Shown here: positions 34,560-46,089 of the stretch, in pieces
How the letters are laid out: each line of letters begins with the position of its first letter
Numbering within the stretch: position 1 is the stretch's first letter
Assembly (NCBI RefSeq): GCF_005239225.2
Contig: NC_133288.1
Coordinates: forward strand, 6,839,035 to 6,903,034
Length of the DNA stretch: 64,000 bases
Direction: 5' to 3'
From: Populus alba
Taxonomy: Eukaryota > Streptophyta > Magnoliopsida > Malpighiales > Salicaceae
The notes under the pieces: model-generated
What the model saw: only the letters and a program-made list of their open reading frames with translations
What the model was told of the DNA's origin: nothing
Database searches by the model: none
Translations under genes and position numbers: made by a program

Positions 34560-34690
34560 AGGGGTCTTGTTTAGTAGCCATGGATGATTTGCCTGCTTCC
34601 AAAATGAGGTGTCAAGCCGAGATAAATATACTAGTTTGATCCCTCATTGGGGTTCCCAGGCAGTCATCAGCTTGGCTAACTTGACAGGCT
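34560..34690 (+). ncRNA. MIR169: MIR169 precursor (variant), unit 2 block Y, first hairpin
   Basis: Same sequence as the 25020 hairpin over the stem. The mature position is 34575-34595 (TAGCCATGGATGATTTGCCT). It is intact and lies upstream of the solo-LTR insertion, so it can still be transcribed and folded independently. Confidence 0.75.
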
Positions 34691-34805
34691 CTTTCCTTTC
34701 ACGCTACGCCTTCACCTTCTTCTTCCTCCAGACATCAGTGAGATGATGGCCTTACATGAAGATAAGAGTCTTGTTTGTAGCCAAGGACGACTTGCCCACA
34801 ATATG

Positions 34806-37800
34806 TGTCGCACGTCAAAATCTGCGCAGTGTTTGGTGGCGATTTTTCATTTGTTTTATTGTTTTGCTTGATTGGTTCTTTGGAGTCGCCACCTAGTATT
34901 TTGGTCACTAGGAACCCTAACTGGTCTTTCAGAGATTCTAAGGCAAGGGACTGGTTGCGTAAAGGGAAGGTATTAGCACCCTTAGTACGCCCTACCTAAG
35001 GTAAGCTGCTTGGTGTTTGGTTTGTTCTATAATTGCTATGGTGTTGGTTTTTTCTAATCCCATCAGTTTTTCTAGGTTTGATTCAAATAAAATTTATTAG
35101 GATAGAAATCCAAGGAGATTCCATGTGCTTCGAAAGCTCATTTTTCCCTTAGTATTTCAAGAGTTTGCGACTCGTAAATCGCAAGGAGGAGGGACAAACA
35201 ATCTAGAAATCCAGGGCGCTAAAAAACCCCCTATATTTTTTAGTATTTTATACTATCACAGCTCGTAAACCGTGAAGTAAATTTTTTTTAAAATGTCCTC
35301 GATTATAATCAAGACTTCTTTCAAGGATGTGTGCGGATTTATTACTCCTAATAATATTTTGGATATTCGTCCTTTAAGGATTTCTTTATCCAAACATTAG
35401 CGGTGAATAATAGATGAATTCCCCCAAAAATAAGATTTTTATATTTTTTTGGAATATTGACCAATACCCTTTGGAGTTTTACAAACATGTTGTAAAATCC
35501 AGAAATGCAAGAAAATAATTGTTTTTGTTGTATTTATGAAATCCATGCGAAAACACATTTTTTAAACTTCCAATATTTTTGTATATATATATAAAAAAAC
35601 ATTTAAAACATGTTACGGTATTGATCATATGCAACACTCAAGAAAACAAATTTTGATATATATATGTATATTTGCCGCACTTGCGTTGAAAAACCAGGTA
35701 TTCTAAATACGGATTGGTGTATATATATATATATAATATAATATAATATAAAGACAAATTCAGACTTTAAAATAAATATTCCAGAAAATAAATCTCTTTC
35801 TCTTTATTATTTTTTTTTTTAAAAAAGAAGTAAGTAAGTCCGGCTGGGTCACTTGCCCAAACAAGTGACCCGGTTGGACACAAAAAAAGGGGGGGCGCAG
35901 TTTATAACTCAAGAAGGCTGGCGAACACTGTTCAAGTGAATTAATTCACTTGAACAGTGCAAACTCAAAACAGAAAAATACATGCTGCGGGGTGAAGAGA
36001 AAAACAGACCTGGGAACGGAAGCGAAGAAGCTGCAGCGACGTTGAAGGCGTGATGGTTGATCTGTGTTCGTCTGTTTTCAAATCTTTTCCTCCTGCTCTG
36101 TATTTGCGCCTGTTTTTCTGGTTTTTTTCTCTCCTCTGCATCTTCGTCAGTCCCTCTCCAACAGGTTCCTGCACTTCCTTCGTCCCTACTGCAGATCCTA
36201 TATGCAAAAAAACAATATCAAAACCAATAGGTAGTCCCTACTGGTTTATGGTTTCTCTTCTCTTTTCCCTTTTTCTCTTCTACTGTCAATCTTCCCAACC
36301 TCACAGTAACATTGGCGAATGAAAGAAACTTTCTCTATTCTCTACATTTTTCTCCTGTCTTTGGCTGTTTCTTTTCTGCCCTTTTCTCTTCGTTTTTCTC
36401 TTCTTTTTGTGCTCTTTTTTTCTATTCTCTCCTCCCTCTTTTTTGCTCTCCCCGTTAGGTCATTAGAAGGGCTGATATATAGTCTAAATATGTCTCTATT
36501 TAGGAAGGATTCAATGCATTAATCTTAGGACGCAAATCCCTACTGATTTGCAGAAAAAAAACGCAAAAAGGAAACTGCAATATTCTGATTTTGTGTTAGT
36601 GCTTTACGTCTGATTTCTTTCAAGTTTTAGAGGATGGTGTGGCTCTTTTCTGTCCTTCCATAGGGCCAATTGCTCCCTTTGAAATGTGGCAACAAAAACG
36701 TGGTCTTCAGCTCTAAAAATTAGGCGTGATGAGAAAGGAAAACAACAGAGAAAAAAGGAAAGAAAACAGATGAAGGGTGCAGCTGCAAAGTCTTATTTTC
36801 CTTATTCAGTGTGGTAAAAATCTTGTCATTTATGATGATCCAACCCCCTCTCCAGCTTTCAATATCCTTCTTCAATTCAATCCCTTATTTTAACAATTTT
36901 TGAATTAGTCCCTTGTCCTAAAAAAAATCCTTTGAATCAGCCCCGCGAACTTGGGCTATATCCTTCCCGCGGCAGAATTTTCTGCCTTCATGTTAGATAT
37001 TCAAATGGGAATATCTTGAGCTTCTGATATTTAAATCAAGTGATTCAAAAACCCAAATTTATCTACGCGTCTAGGACTACAACTTTGATGAAGGAGTCAA
37101 AGTGAGATAAAATCATTTTATAGAACAGAAACTGGCAGTAATCTAGTTGGTCAAAAGGGATCTCCAGGTCTAACTCAAAAACTGACGAATATCGAGCATC
37201 CTAATATGACTAAAAGTATGAACTAAGAACAAAAATCACAAAAACTAGGCCAAAAACAGAGTTTTTTTAGTGCAGACACGGGTCAATATCCTTCTCGCTG
37301 CAGAATTCTCTACCTTCACGTTAGATATTCAAATAGGAATATCTTGAGCTTTTGATATTGAAATCAAGCGATTCAAAAGCTCAAATTTATCTACGCGTCC
37401 AGGACTACATCTTTGATGAAGGAGTCGAAGTGAGATAAAATCATTTTAGAGAACAGAATCTGACAGTAATCTAGTTGGTCAAAAAAGTTCTTGGTCTGAT
37501 AATGTTGAGCATCCAAATCTGATTGAGAATCTGCTATAAAAACAATGATCCCTAGGACCTATTAAAGGTGTACGTTAATTTTTTAATACGTAATGAGTGA
37601 CATAATATACCTAGGATGGTCAGATATCGTACGAACTGAGTCATAATCAGAGCCTAAGTTGGAATAAAAAAATTGCAACAAGCAGCATAACCATTTTTTT
37701 TTAGTGCAAATTCTAAGGGATTTATTCAACCTTAAAGACTAGATAAAAAAAGAACGAATTTAGCATTATGACGACTCCTAATCAACCTAAGAAAACCTGA

Positions 37801-37984
37801 TGATTTTGGTAGTAAAGGGGAAGGCTAAAAAGAGCAAAAAATAGCTCACACCAGGTTTCGAAAAAAAATATTTCTTATGTGCTTTTGTCAATCTTCTGGC
37901 GAACATGAGCTAAACTCCTACACTTTATTCAAAAGAGGTATACATCGTCTCTAGCACGTGGAGGTCCAAAAATGAGTAACAACA
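34806..37984 (-). mobile_element. Solo LTR of a Tat-like Ty3 retrotransposon (3179 bp)
   Basis: Starts TGTCGCACGTC and ends AGTAACAACA (TG..CA), flanked by 5-bp ATATG on both sides; unit 1 has no insertion there. The first 200 bases are the reverse complement of the last part of the Tat LTR at 43437-46087 (GGAGTCGCCACCTAGTATTT, GGTCACTAGGAACCCTAACT, CAGGGACTGG-like and TACGCCCTACCTAAGG). The far end (minus strand TGTTGTTACTCATTTTTGGA) matches the Tat LTR start. The middle differs, so it belongs to a related but distinct family. No internal region remains: a product of LTR-LTR recombination. Confidence 0.92.
35846..35959 (-). other. Two adjacent inverted repeats in the solo LTR
   Basis: A perfect 34-bp palindrome (35926-35959, half-site CACTGTTCAAGTGAATT, no loop) lies about 55 bases from a second perfect inverted repeat (35846-35871, GGGTCACTTG / CAAGTGACCC, 6-base loop). 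A C-run followed by a T-run (minus strand) separates them. The Tat LTRs show the same order of elements with other sequences. Confidence 0.85.
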
Positions 37985-38080
37985 ATATGTATCGTGAGCG
38001 TTTCCAATTTGCAACCTCATACTTGGTTGTTTTGGGCAGTCTCCTTGGCTACGCAGACAGACTCTTCTCAGTTATGAGAG

Positions 38081-38712
38081 GCCCTTGGTGCTTGCTTTAA
38101 ACCATAGAGAGCCTTTTTCAGCAAATATACTTTCTCCTCTTCTCCTTGAACAACAAAACCTTCAGGCCACTCCACAAATATTTTCTCCTCCAAATATCCA
38201 TTTAAAAAAGCAGATTTGACATCCATTTGATGTATAGTCCAGCCATTTTGAGCAGCAAAAGCAAGCAACATTCTTATAGTATCAAGCATAGCAATTGGAG
38301 CAAAGGTTTCAGAGAAATCCACCCCAAACATCTGAGCATATCCCTTGACAACAAGTCTTGCTTTGTGTTTATTTATAGAACCGTTAGCATTGAACTTGGT
38401 TCTATAAACCCATTTGACTCCTCTAGCCTTTTTATGTGCAGGACTGTTCACAAGCATCCAAGTCTGATTCTTCTCAATCATCATAAGCTCCTCCTTCATT
38501 GCAGCCATCCAATGTTGATCTGTAACACCTTCTTCATATCCTGCAGGTTTAATTAATGCCACATTGCAACTCTGATAGATATCATAAAGCAATCTGATTT
38601 TTGTAACAGATTCATCATCAACATCAACATTCTCCTCTTGAAATTCAAGCTTATTTTTCTCCCAGTTCCACCTTTTTGACTCAATGAATTGGATGTTTCT
38701 GCTAACAATCAC
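38081..38712 (-). pseudogene. Copia reverse transcriptase, N-terminal half
   Basis: Open frame with HWMAAMKEELMMIEKNQTWM, VKWVYRTKFNANGSINKHKA and YAQMFGVDFSETFAPIAMLD, then QMDVKSAFLNGYLEEKIFVE, ending at LYGLKQAPRA where the copia sequence is cut. The YVDD motif is absent here but present in the unit 1 fragment at about 26210. Confidence 0.88.
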
Positions 38713-39797
38713 TTTGTTGTCTTGTGGAAGATAAATCCTGTAGGCTTTGGAGACTAAGCTGTAGCCTACAAAGATTCCAGGTTAATTCTACCTTTTTATC
38801 AAGTTTGTCTCTTTTGACCTGCGGAATGTAAGAGAAGCAAAGACAACTGAAATTTTTTAAATTTTGCAACTTTGGTTTATATCCATACCATGCTTCAAAT
38901 GGAGTTTTCTGTTGCAGAGCTTTTGTTGGCAATCTGTTCAAAAGAAATACTGTTGTATTTGCAGCCTTAGCCCATAAATTCCTTGGCAATGCTTTATCAT
39001 GTAATAAACATCTTGTCATCTCCATGAGTGTTATGTTTTTTTCTCTCAACAACCCTATTTCGCTGAGGGGTATAAGGTGTTGTCAGCTGATGTTCAATGC
39101 CTTCCTTTTCACAGAACTTGTTGAATTTTTTTGAGGTATATTATGTTTCATTGTCTGATCTGACCACCTGCATTTTGTGTGTGCTTTGTTTTTCCACCCA
39201 AGCTTTGAACTTCCAGAAGATGTCAGCAACTTCAGATTTATACTTCATGAAATAAATCCAGCACATTCTTGTATGATCATTAATGAAAGTAATGTAATAC
39301 TTACTGTCGTTTAATGATGATATTTTCAGAGGTCCTCCCACATCATTATGCACTAGTTGTAGTTTCTGTGCAGCTCTCCAACTTTTATTATGTGGAAATG
39401 AGAGTCTTGTCTGCTTCCCATACTGATAGGCTGCAAACAATGGAAAATCTTCTTCTAAATCAGGTAGGCCTTTCACAAGATTGTTCTTCTTCATAAAGAG
39501 TAGAGTTGTATGATGAAAATGCCCCAATCTTCTATGCCAAAGCATTGTACTGCTATTTTCTTCATGTTCTGCAGCTTTTTCTTCTTCTGTAAAATTCAAA
39601 GCAAAGCTTTTACTTTGCATCTGAATTTTAAACACTTCCTTGTTTTGTGCATCAGTAATCAAGCAAAACTTGTCTTTAAACAACACCTTATATCCTTTCT
39701 CAAGCAAGTGACCAATACTTAAAAGATTTTGATTAATTTCAGGAACATATAAGACATCAAAAATTAATTTTAAACCCGTGTTGCCTTTGATTGCCAC
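38702..39797 (-). pseudogene. Copia integrase region
   Basis: Two frames, 39797-39141 and 39052-38702. The first has the GAG-pre-integrase block (MLWHRRLGHFHHTTLLFMKK) and the core LQLVHNDVGGPLKISSLNDS with FINDHTRMCWIYFM and VVRSDN. The usual zinc Cys pair of the pre-core is altered (FAAYQYGKQ), and the core has LVHND where LVHTD is usual. The second frame has LPRNLWAKAANTTVFLLNRL and PFEAWYGYKPKL, the end of the core. The glutamate segment between the frames is broken near 39130-39055. Confidence 0.82.
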
Positions 39798-39811
39798 TGT
39801 TCCTTTACCCT

Positions 39812-40873
39812 TTACTGCAAGACATGCCCCGTTCCATTTCTCATTTTAGAAATGGTTGTTCGGTCAAGCCTTTTGAAAAGCTCTTTATCATAGGTCATAT
39901 GGCTGGTACAACCACTGTCTATAAGCCAGCTCTCTGTTGAGTTATTGGCAACAAAACATGATGTTACAAATAGTTGTTCTTCTTCAGGTTGTTCAACAAT
40001 AGTTTTGACTTCTCCTTGCTGCTGCTGCTGCTGCTGTTGTTGTTGAAATTTGCATACCCTTTCAATGTGTCCTAGCTGATCACACTTGTGACATTTTATA
40101 TCCTGCCTCCACCAGCATCTGCTTTGTGGATGGTTGGATTTTTTGCAGTAAGAACAAAATGGAAATGTTGTGTTGCTGCTGCTGTAATTTTTGTTTCTTT
40201 GTTGTATGTTGTTATGTGATTTTGCAAAAACAGCACCTTCCACAAAACCTGCTTGTCTCATGAGTCTTTTTTGTCCTTGAGCCTGTAGTGCATTCAGTAG
40301 CTCTGCCAAAGTGATGCTTGATACATCCTTTGAGTTTTCTATTGATGATATTGTAGCTTCAAATTTTTCAGGAACAGTAACAAGAATTTTTTGAACAATT
40401 CTAGAATCAGTGAATTCAGTACCAAGATGTCTTACTTCGTTTACAATGTCAAGAAGTCTGTCAGAGTAATCCTTGATGGTTTCTGATTCATTCATTCTTT
40501 GCATCTCAAATTCTCTGATGAGATTTAAAACTTGCATCCCCTTCACTCGTTCATTCCCTTCATATTCCTTTTTGAGAAAGTTCCATATCTCATTTGCTGT
40601 CTTCAGAGTCATGTTTTGGTGAAGATTGAAGACAAGATAGCTGCAAATAAGCTAGCTTTTGCCTTTGATTTCTTTTGCTTACTCTCCTTGTGATTTTTCA
40701 TTTGAGCTATAGTTGGATTGTGAAGCAAAAGAGGAACCTCATATGTGTTTTCAACGGCTTCCTACTGATCATTTGCATTAACGTAAGCTTCCATTCGAAC
40801 AACCCACACTTGATAGTTTGTTCCATCAAATACTGGTGGTGCCCTCAAATTCACGGAGGCTTCTAAACTCATT
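39812..40873 (-). pseudogene. Copia gag with zinc knuckle and start of protease
   Basis: The first ATG is at 40873 (MSLEASVNLRAPPVFDGTNY). An internal stop (near 40765) and a frame change near 40618 interrupt it. From 40612 a 266-codon frame has the gag helix region (TANEIWNFLKKEYEGNERVK), the zinc knuckle CHKCDQLGHIERVC (CX2CX4HX4C), a run of ten Gln coded by a CAG/CTG repeat, and the protease active site WLIDSGCTSHMT. Known: gag forms the retrotransposon particle and the aspartic protease matures it. The polyQ stretch is a likely length-variable site. Confidence 0.85.
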
Positions 40874-40957
40874 TTGTTTTGATTGGTTTTTTAGAAGAAT
40901 GGTAAATGTTTAGGGTAAGTGTTTAAGCTCTCTCAATCTCACAGATCTCTCAAGAAC

Positions 40958-40975
40958 AAATCGGCTTTGATACCA
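40958..40975 (-). other. Copia primer-binding site
   Basis: On the minus strand TTGGTATCAAAGCCG, two to three bases after the LTR end once the hAT is removed. It resembles the initiator-tRNA-Met site TGGTATCAGAGC with one change. The hAT target duplication CCAATTTG overlaps its first bases. Confidence 0.7.
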
Positions 40976-41183
40976 ATTTGCGGGGGCGGAGCCAAGAATT
41001 TTTCCTATCCTGGGCTATGATATAAATACACATAAATTATTTTTTAAGATCAATCATTCACTTGGATATATAAATTTGTCAAGTTAACAATAAAGTTTTA
41101 ATTCAAAAACATAACATAAAATATATAAAAATAAAATTTAAAGTACATAAAATTCAAAATAAAAATAAAAATAAATTACACTA

Positions 41184-43436
41184 TCAAAGCTGCACCCTTT
41201 TATGTTTTGTAGAATAGAATTCATCTATGATCAAATTCGAATCATTATCTTTAACAAGCTTTCGTTCAATGTAAATCATCATAGAATTTGCTAAGAACTC
41301 CTCTTCCATTTTATTGCGAAGCACAGTTTTAACATGTTTCATAGCTGAAAATGCTCGCTCTGTAGTGGCAGTGGAAACAGGCAAAGTCAAAACAAGACAA
41401 ATCAACCTGTCAATCAAATGATAGTGCTGCGACTTATTTATTTCAGCTAATCCTCGACATAATTCAAAAATGGTAGACATATTCTGAAAGCTCTCATGAT
41501 GAATCACATCAATTTGATAATGCTCTAGCTGAGATCTCAAATAATACATCTCTTGTTAATTGAAATTTTCAGGATAAAATTTCTCAGCAAGCTTGTAAAT
41601 AGCATCAACTTTAAATGATTTAAAGTTGTCTTTAGGTTCTAAAGCAGAGCTAAGTACAAGGAGTTCCACTGTCCCATCACTGAATCTAGAATTTAATTCT
41701 TCCAACTAAAAATCTATTGTTAAGTTAAATATATCATAATGATAATGCTGGTAAACTGTCACTGAACCTTGTTGTTGACATGAACGACCTGTAGCCTTTT
41801 TATATGAAGCATTCATATGTGGTATGTCAATCTCATATTTTGTGCAAACAAATTGCATATTTGCAAGAAGAAGATCAAATCCGGCATCTCTCAAAGTTTG
41901 AAGCAATGCTTTAGTAGTTGATACAAGATCCATTGCATTTAAGAGTCAAGAGATTTTTGCTGCAAAGCTCGACAAAGTAAATCAGTAATCCCCATTATTT
42001 TATGCATCAAATATAAGATGAATATAAATTCAAAAGATTTCATCACAATCAAATAACCACCAGCTTCTCCACGTATAGAACTAAAAGATCCTTCTTGAAC
42101 CATACTTTCAAGCATAGTAATAGTTGCACCATACATATCTATTAAGCTGCAAATAGAATCAAAATGAGAGCTCCAGCGAGTAGTTCCACTTCGATGTAAA
42201 TTACCTATTTGATTAGCCCCTCTACTAGTCTCACGTTCTCCAGTAGCTATCATATGTGCAATTTCTATAGCTTGAGCATAATATAACTCGGTATGATGTT
42301 TGGGAGAAGCATAAATAAGGTTAATAATGGTTGTCAATTTTGAGAAAAATAACCAAATAGAAATCTCATTTCCAGCTACTGCAACTAATGCCAGTTGTAG
42401 TCAGTGAGCAAATCAATGTACATAATATGCATAAGGACAATCTCTGAGAAATAAAGCTTGTAGTCCATTCCATGTGCCACACATATTGCTAGCACCATCA
42501 TACCCTTGACCTCACATATTAAAAATATGCAAGTTATATCGAGCGAGCATATCACAAATTTCTTTTTTAAGTGTTGAAGAAGTAGTATATGAAACATACA
42601 CAATACTAAAAGAACGCTCTCGTACAAAACCCTGAATGTCAACAAATCTCAAAACAATAGCCATTTGTTCTTTATTTGATGCATCTTTGGCTTCGTCAAC
42701 CAAAATACAAAACTTTGCATCTCTAACTTCTTCGGAAATCTTTTTCCTCACTTTGTTCGCAAGAATATGCAAAATCTCTTTTTGAATAGTCGGTCGGCGA
42801 GGTATACTTTGTATTTTTCAGAGCTTTTTCTAAGACAACATCATCAATGTCAACATTCAGTCTCCCTATAAGTCTTATCATCTCCAAAAAATTACCTCGA
42901 TTATTAGAAGCTGAAGATTCATCATGACCTCTAAATGCACAAGCTTGTAAGCTAAGCCATCAAACACTTTCAGTTGTTGTCATAAGTCTCAACTGATTTT
43001 TATGAACTTCTTCAACAGTTTGTGCATTCAACACTTTATCAATATGTCTACTTACTTTCATTAAATCTTCAACAGATTTCACAACATTATTATGTGGTGA
43101 GGTCGGACTTTCCACATGCATTAAAAGTGCACATCTGACCCCATCATTAACCCTCTTCCAACTTCTAAAGCCTTTGGTGGTGAATGTGAGATGACGAGGC
43201 ACTTTGTTTTCAAAGATAAAGCATGGAAAACAAAATACTGCATCCTTTGATGGAGAGTACTCTAGCCAAGAAAACTGATCAAACCAAGTGTATTGAAATC
43301 GACGATACTGTCTCCTTGATTCAGTCCTTGGATACTTTGCTAACTTAGGTTGATATGGACCCATTTTGATATAAGCTCTTCTATAATTTCATCTTGTTGA
43401 TTAATAGGATGTTTCCACATTGGAATTCATAACCCA
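41184..43436 (-). pseudogene. hAT transposase (TTF/ZMYM1-like), central and C-terminal part, unit 2
   Basis: Frame pieces 43364-42960, 42772-42512, 42337-41939, 41933-41706 and 41549-41184. Seen in order: the TTF-type zinc region (SKDAVFCFPCFIFENKVPRH, TTKGFRSWKRVN), a DUF4371-like part (AKFCILVDEAKDASNKEQMA), an RNase H-like middle (SGTTRWSSHFDSICSLIDMY) and the hAT C-terminal dimerisation block (LTLPVSTATTERAFSAMKHV, KTVLRNKMEEEFL). At least four frame changes or stops separate them. Known: this class moves by cut-and-paste and gives 8-bp target duplications. It is inactive as read here. Confidence 0.88.
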
Positions 43437-44162
43437 TGTTGTAACCCATTTTTGGGTCCCCGTAAAAAAATAAAATAGATAGCCAAAGAAGGTTAGAAAA
43501 AGGACAAGAGGCAGAAGCGCTCGGAAAATGGTCAGAAAATTGGTCAAGGAGTATAAAGATACAAAGATTGGATTTTTTGACAAAATATTCTTGAAGGATG
43601 AGAAACCCTATTGAGAAGAAATTTTGAATTTTTGAGGAGAGAAGCCCAAATTTGGATGTTTTATGGGTTAATTGATTTTTTATTGGATTTATAGGGGATT
43701 TGATTGCAAGAAAATTGATTTTTTAAGTCAATTTGGGCTTTAAATTGAAGAAATTAAAGTTCTGGGGCCAAATTATGATTTTTAGGAATTTATTAAGTCA
43801 AATCAGGGGCTTAATTGCATAAATATTGAAGTTTAATGGCCAATTAGGGGTTTAATTGTGAAAATCCGAAACCAGGGACCAATTTGGAAAAGGCGCAAAG
43901 ATAGGGGGGCTGTTTGGAGTTGATTGAGGGGCCTAATTGAAGAAATTGGAAGTTTATTGATCAATTGAGGGCTAAATTGCATAATTTAGAGGCCAAGGAC
44001 CAAAGTGGAAAAGGCGGCCAACTTGGCGGACAAGACCGAAACTGTCAGGGACGCAATTGAAAGGAACAAAAATAATTGGGGGACCGATGTGAATGTTGGC
44101 GCATTTCTGGCGCCACATTTAAATGAAACGGCGCGTTTCTCCAAAACGACGCCGTTTCATGC

Positions 44163-44220
<58 letters not shown>

Positions 44221-44500
44221 ATAGAGACCAAACGGTGCCGTTTTGAACGGCACTGTTTCTCTTCTTCTTCTCCCCCCGCAGGCGTAGCAGAGGAGAGGAA
44301 AACCGGGGTTTTTGTCCCCGCCTCTCTCCTCACGTGCCATGGCCCGACGCCCCACACTTTGGGACCCCCGAAAGCCGAAGCGATGGCCGATGGCCGACCA
44401 CCCGCCGCGCCACCGAACCCGAGAGAAGCACCTTGGCAGCGGCGCCTGCCGACCGACCGACCAGCACGCCTTGTTCCCCCATGCATGCCCCGATATTGCC

Positions 44501-44508
44501 TATAAATA
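44501..44508 (+). promoter_or_regulatory. TATA box in the 5' LTR
   Basis: TATAAATA in GATATTGCCTATAAATAGAG, conserved at 58709 in the 3' LTR. It is followed by an A-run and a GA-rich leader, a plausible U3/R border. It is the strongest core promoter sequence in the element. Confidence 0.6.
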
Positions 44509-44864
44509 GAGAAGAAGCAGAATAAAAAAAAAAAAGGGAGGAGGGGACCCGAAAGAAAGAACCCGAGACAGTTAGAGAGAGAGAGAGAGACCGAAAGAGA
44601 GAGAAACCACAAAACTTACGAAACCGTGACTGAAAACCCATGGTTTGAAAAGCTTGGGATAGTTGAAACCGAGAGGGACATTCCAGAAGTTGAAGCAGAA
44701 GCGAGCGAACCGAAGGAGGTGGTCTCGGTCCACTTGGAAACCACCGTGAGCTAAGCCGCTGCCATCGCCGCCACCGCGGCCTCCGCCAGCAAGCCACCGT
44801 CTTCGCCGCGCCAGGTACGCCATCCTGACCCCCCTGCATTTTATTGTGAGGCCGGCGTAGTTTG

Positions 44865-44970
44865 GCCTCCTGCATGCAGAATCGTTTCTGCATGCAGGAG
44901 GCATGGGGGGAAAATAATCCCCCCCCCCGTTCATTTCTTTTTTTCTTTTGGGCCAGACAGGGTCTGGCCC
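44865..44970 (+). other. Paired hairpins in the 5' LTR
   Basis: Perfect 17-bp stem GCCTCCTGCATGCAGAA at 44865-44881 with loop TCGT and its complement to 44902. After a G-run, C-run and T-run comes a second inverted repeat GGGCCAGAC / GTCTGGCCC at 44950-44970. The first hairpin is repeated exactly at 59074-59111 in the 3' LTR. GGGCC motifs continue to 45115. Confidence 0.88.
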
Positions 44971-46089
44971 AATGATTTGGGGCTGGGCCGGTTTGGCCCA
45001 GATTGCGGGTCTGGGCCGGTCCGGCCCAGAAGACAAGACACTGTTGGGCCGAGTCCGGCCCAACGTCTTTTGGGGCTGGAGTCTGGCCCAATTAATTGGG
45101 CCGGCCCAGCCCATTTAATATATTATATTATATTATTATATTATTATATTATGCATGTGTGTGTATATATATATATATATATTTTTTTTTCTTCTAAAAA
45201 AATAAAAAAAAAATTAAAAAAATTTGAAAAGTAAAAAAAAATATATTGTTGTTCTTGGTATATATTGATTTGTTTTTTTTTTTTTTTACTATGGGGATAT
45301 AATTTCAGTATTTAAAAAAAACACCTGTTTTCGTAAAAAAAAAAAAAAATGTTTTGTTTTCATGCATACGGCCAACACACTAGCATGTTTTGAATGTTCT
45401 TTTTATAAAAAAAAAAAAAAAAAAAAAATATATTGGAAGCTTTGAAAATGTGTTTTCGCATAGATTTCTTAAACACAAAAAATCATTTTTTGCATTTGTG
45501 GATTTTTAACAAACCCGTTTGTAAAACTCCAAAGGGTATTGGCCAATATTCCAAAAAATATAAAAATCTTATTTTGGGAGGAGAAGTTGTGATTATTGTT
45601 CACCGCTAATGTTTGGATGAAGAAATCCTTAAAGGGACGAACATCCAAAATATTATCGGGAGTAATAAATCAACGCACATGTTTGAAAGAAGCTTTGGCT
45701 GCAATCGAGGATATTTCAAATTTTTTTTTTCTCCACGGTTTACGAGCCGTGAAAAGTAAATTTTTTTTAGAAATTGTGAAATTTTCTTCGTTCTTTTTAT
45801 TCTCTTTTCCTTGCGATTTACGAGTTGACGGGATTAGAAAACACCAACACCATAGACTATAGAGCAAACCAAACACCAAGCAGCCTACCTTAGGTAGGGC
45901 GTATTAGGGGTGCTAGTACCTTCCCTTTACGCAACCAGTCCCTTGCCTTAGAATTTCTGAAAGACCAGTTAGGGTTCCTAGTGACCAAATACTAGGTGGC
46001 GACTCCAAAGAACCAAATCCTTAGAACACAACGAAAATCGCCAGCCGATGTCGTGCCTTCATAAATTTTTTGTAAAGGGGTGTGACAGA

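Larger units (their letters stand above)
34761..38069 (+). pseudogene. MIR169: MIR169 precursor split by a solo LTR in its loop, unit 2
   Basis: The 5' arm GATAAGAGTCTTGTTTG plus the mature position 34778-34798 is intact. The LTR enters three bases after the mature sequence (target ATATG at 34801). The 3' arm GGGCAGTCTCCTTGGCTACG and GACAGACTCTTCTC resumes after 37989. In unit 1 the same two arms are about 50 bases apart; here about 3.2 kb separate them. Canonical processing is therefore unlikely. The far stem has also begun to decay (TTATC to TTCTC). Confidence 0.88.
34162..38080 (+). repeat. Block Y, unit 2, split by a solo LTR
   Basis: 34162-34805 and 37985-38080 together match 24619-25375 almost base for base. 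At 38081 the sequence switches directly into the copia RT frame (CCTTGGTGCTTGCTTTAAAC), whereas unit 1 still has 86 bases of junction and about 870 bases of copia. The switch point shares GGC with both partners. Confidence 0.9.
38081..40975 (-). mobile_element. Ty1/copia element, unit 2: leader, gag, protease, integrase and start of RT
   Basis: Minus-strand order is primer-binding site (near 40960-40975), gag (to about 39812), protease motif, integrase (39797-38702) and RT (38712-38081). This PR-IN-RT order defines copia. The 3' half of RT, RNase H and the 3' LTR are missing, cut at the junction with block Y. The 5' LTR is now at 61202-61536 because a hAT element jumped in between. Several frame changes break the polyprotein. 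Confidence 0.93.
43437..46087 (+). repeat. 5' LTR of the Tat-like element
   Basis: Starts TGTTGTAACCCATTTTTGGG and ends AAAGGGGTGTGACA. Contains a run of about 55 A (44165-44218), a TATA box, a GA-repeat, a 17-bp-stem hairpin and GGGCC-rich sequence. Over its first about 600 bases it differs from the 3' LTR only by homopolymer or short-repeat lengths. Confidence 0.95.

Noticed and set aside
36050..36522. 90- and 67-codon plus-strand ORFs in the solo LTR
   Set aside because: CT-rich low-complexity frames inside an LTR, without motifs. The second is separated from the first only by chance stops.
43401..43583. 60-codon minus-strand ORF across the left Tat/hAT border
   Set aside because: It spans a transposon insertion junction and is a chance frame.
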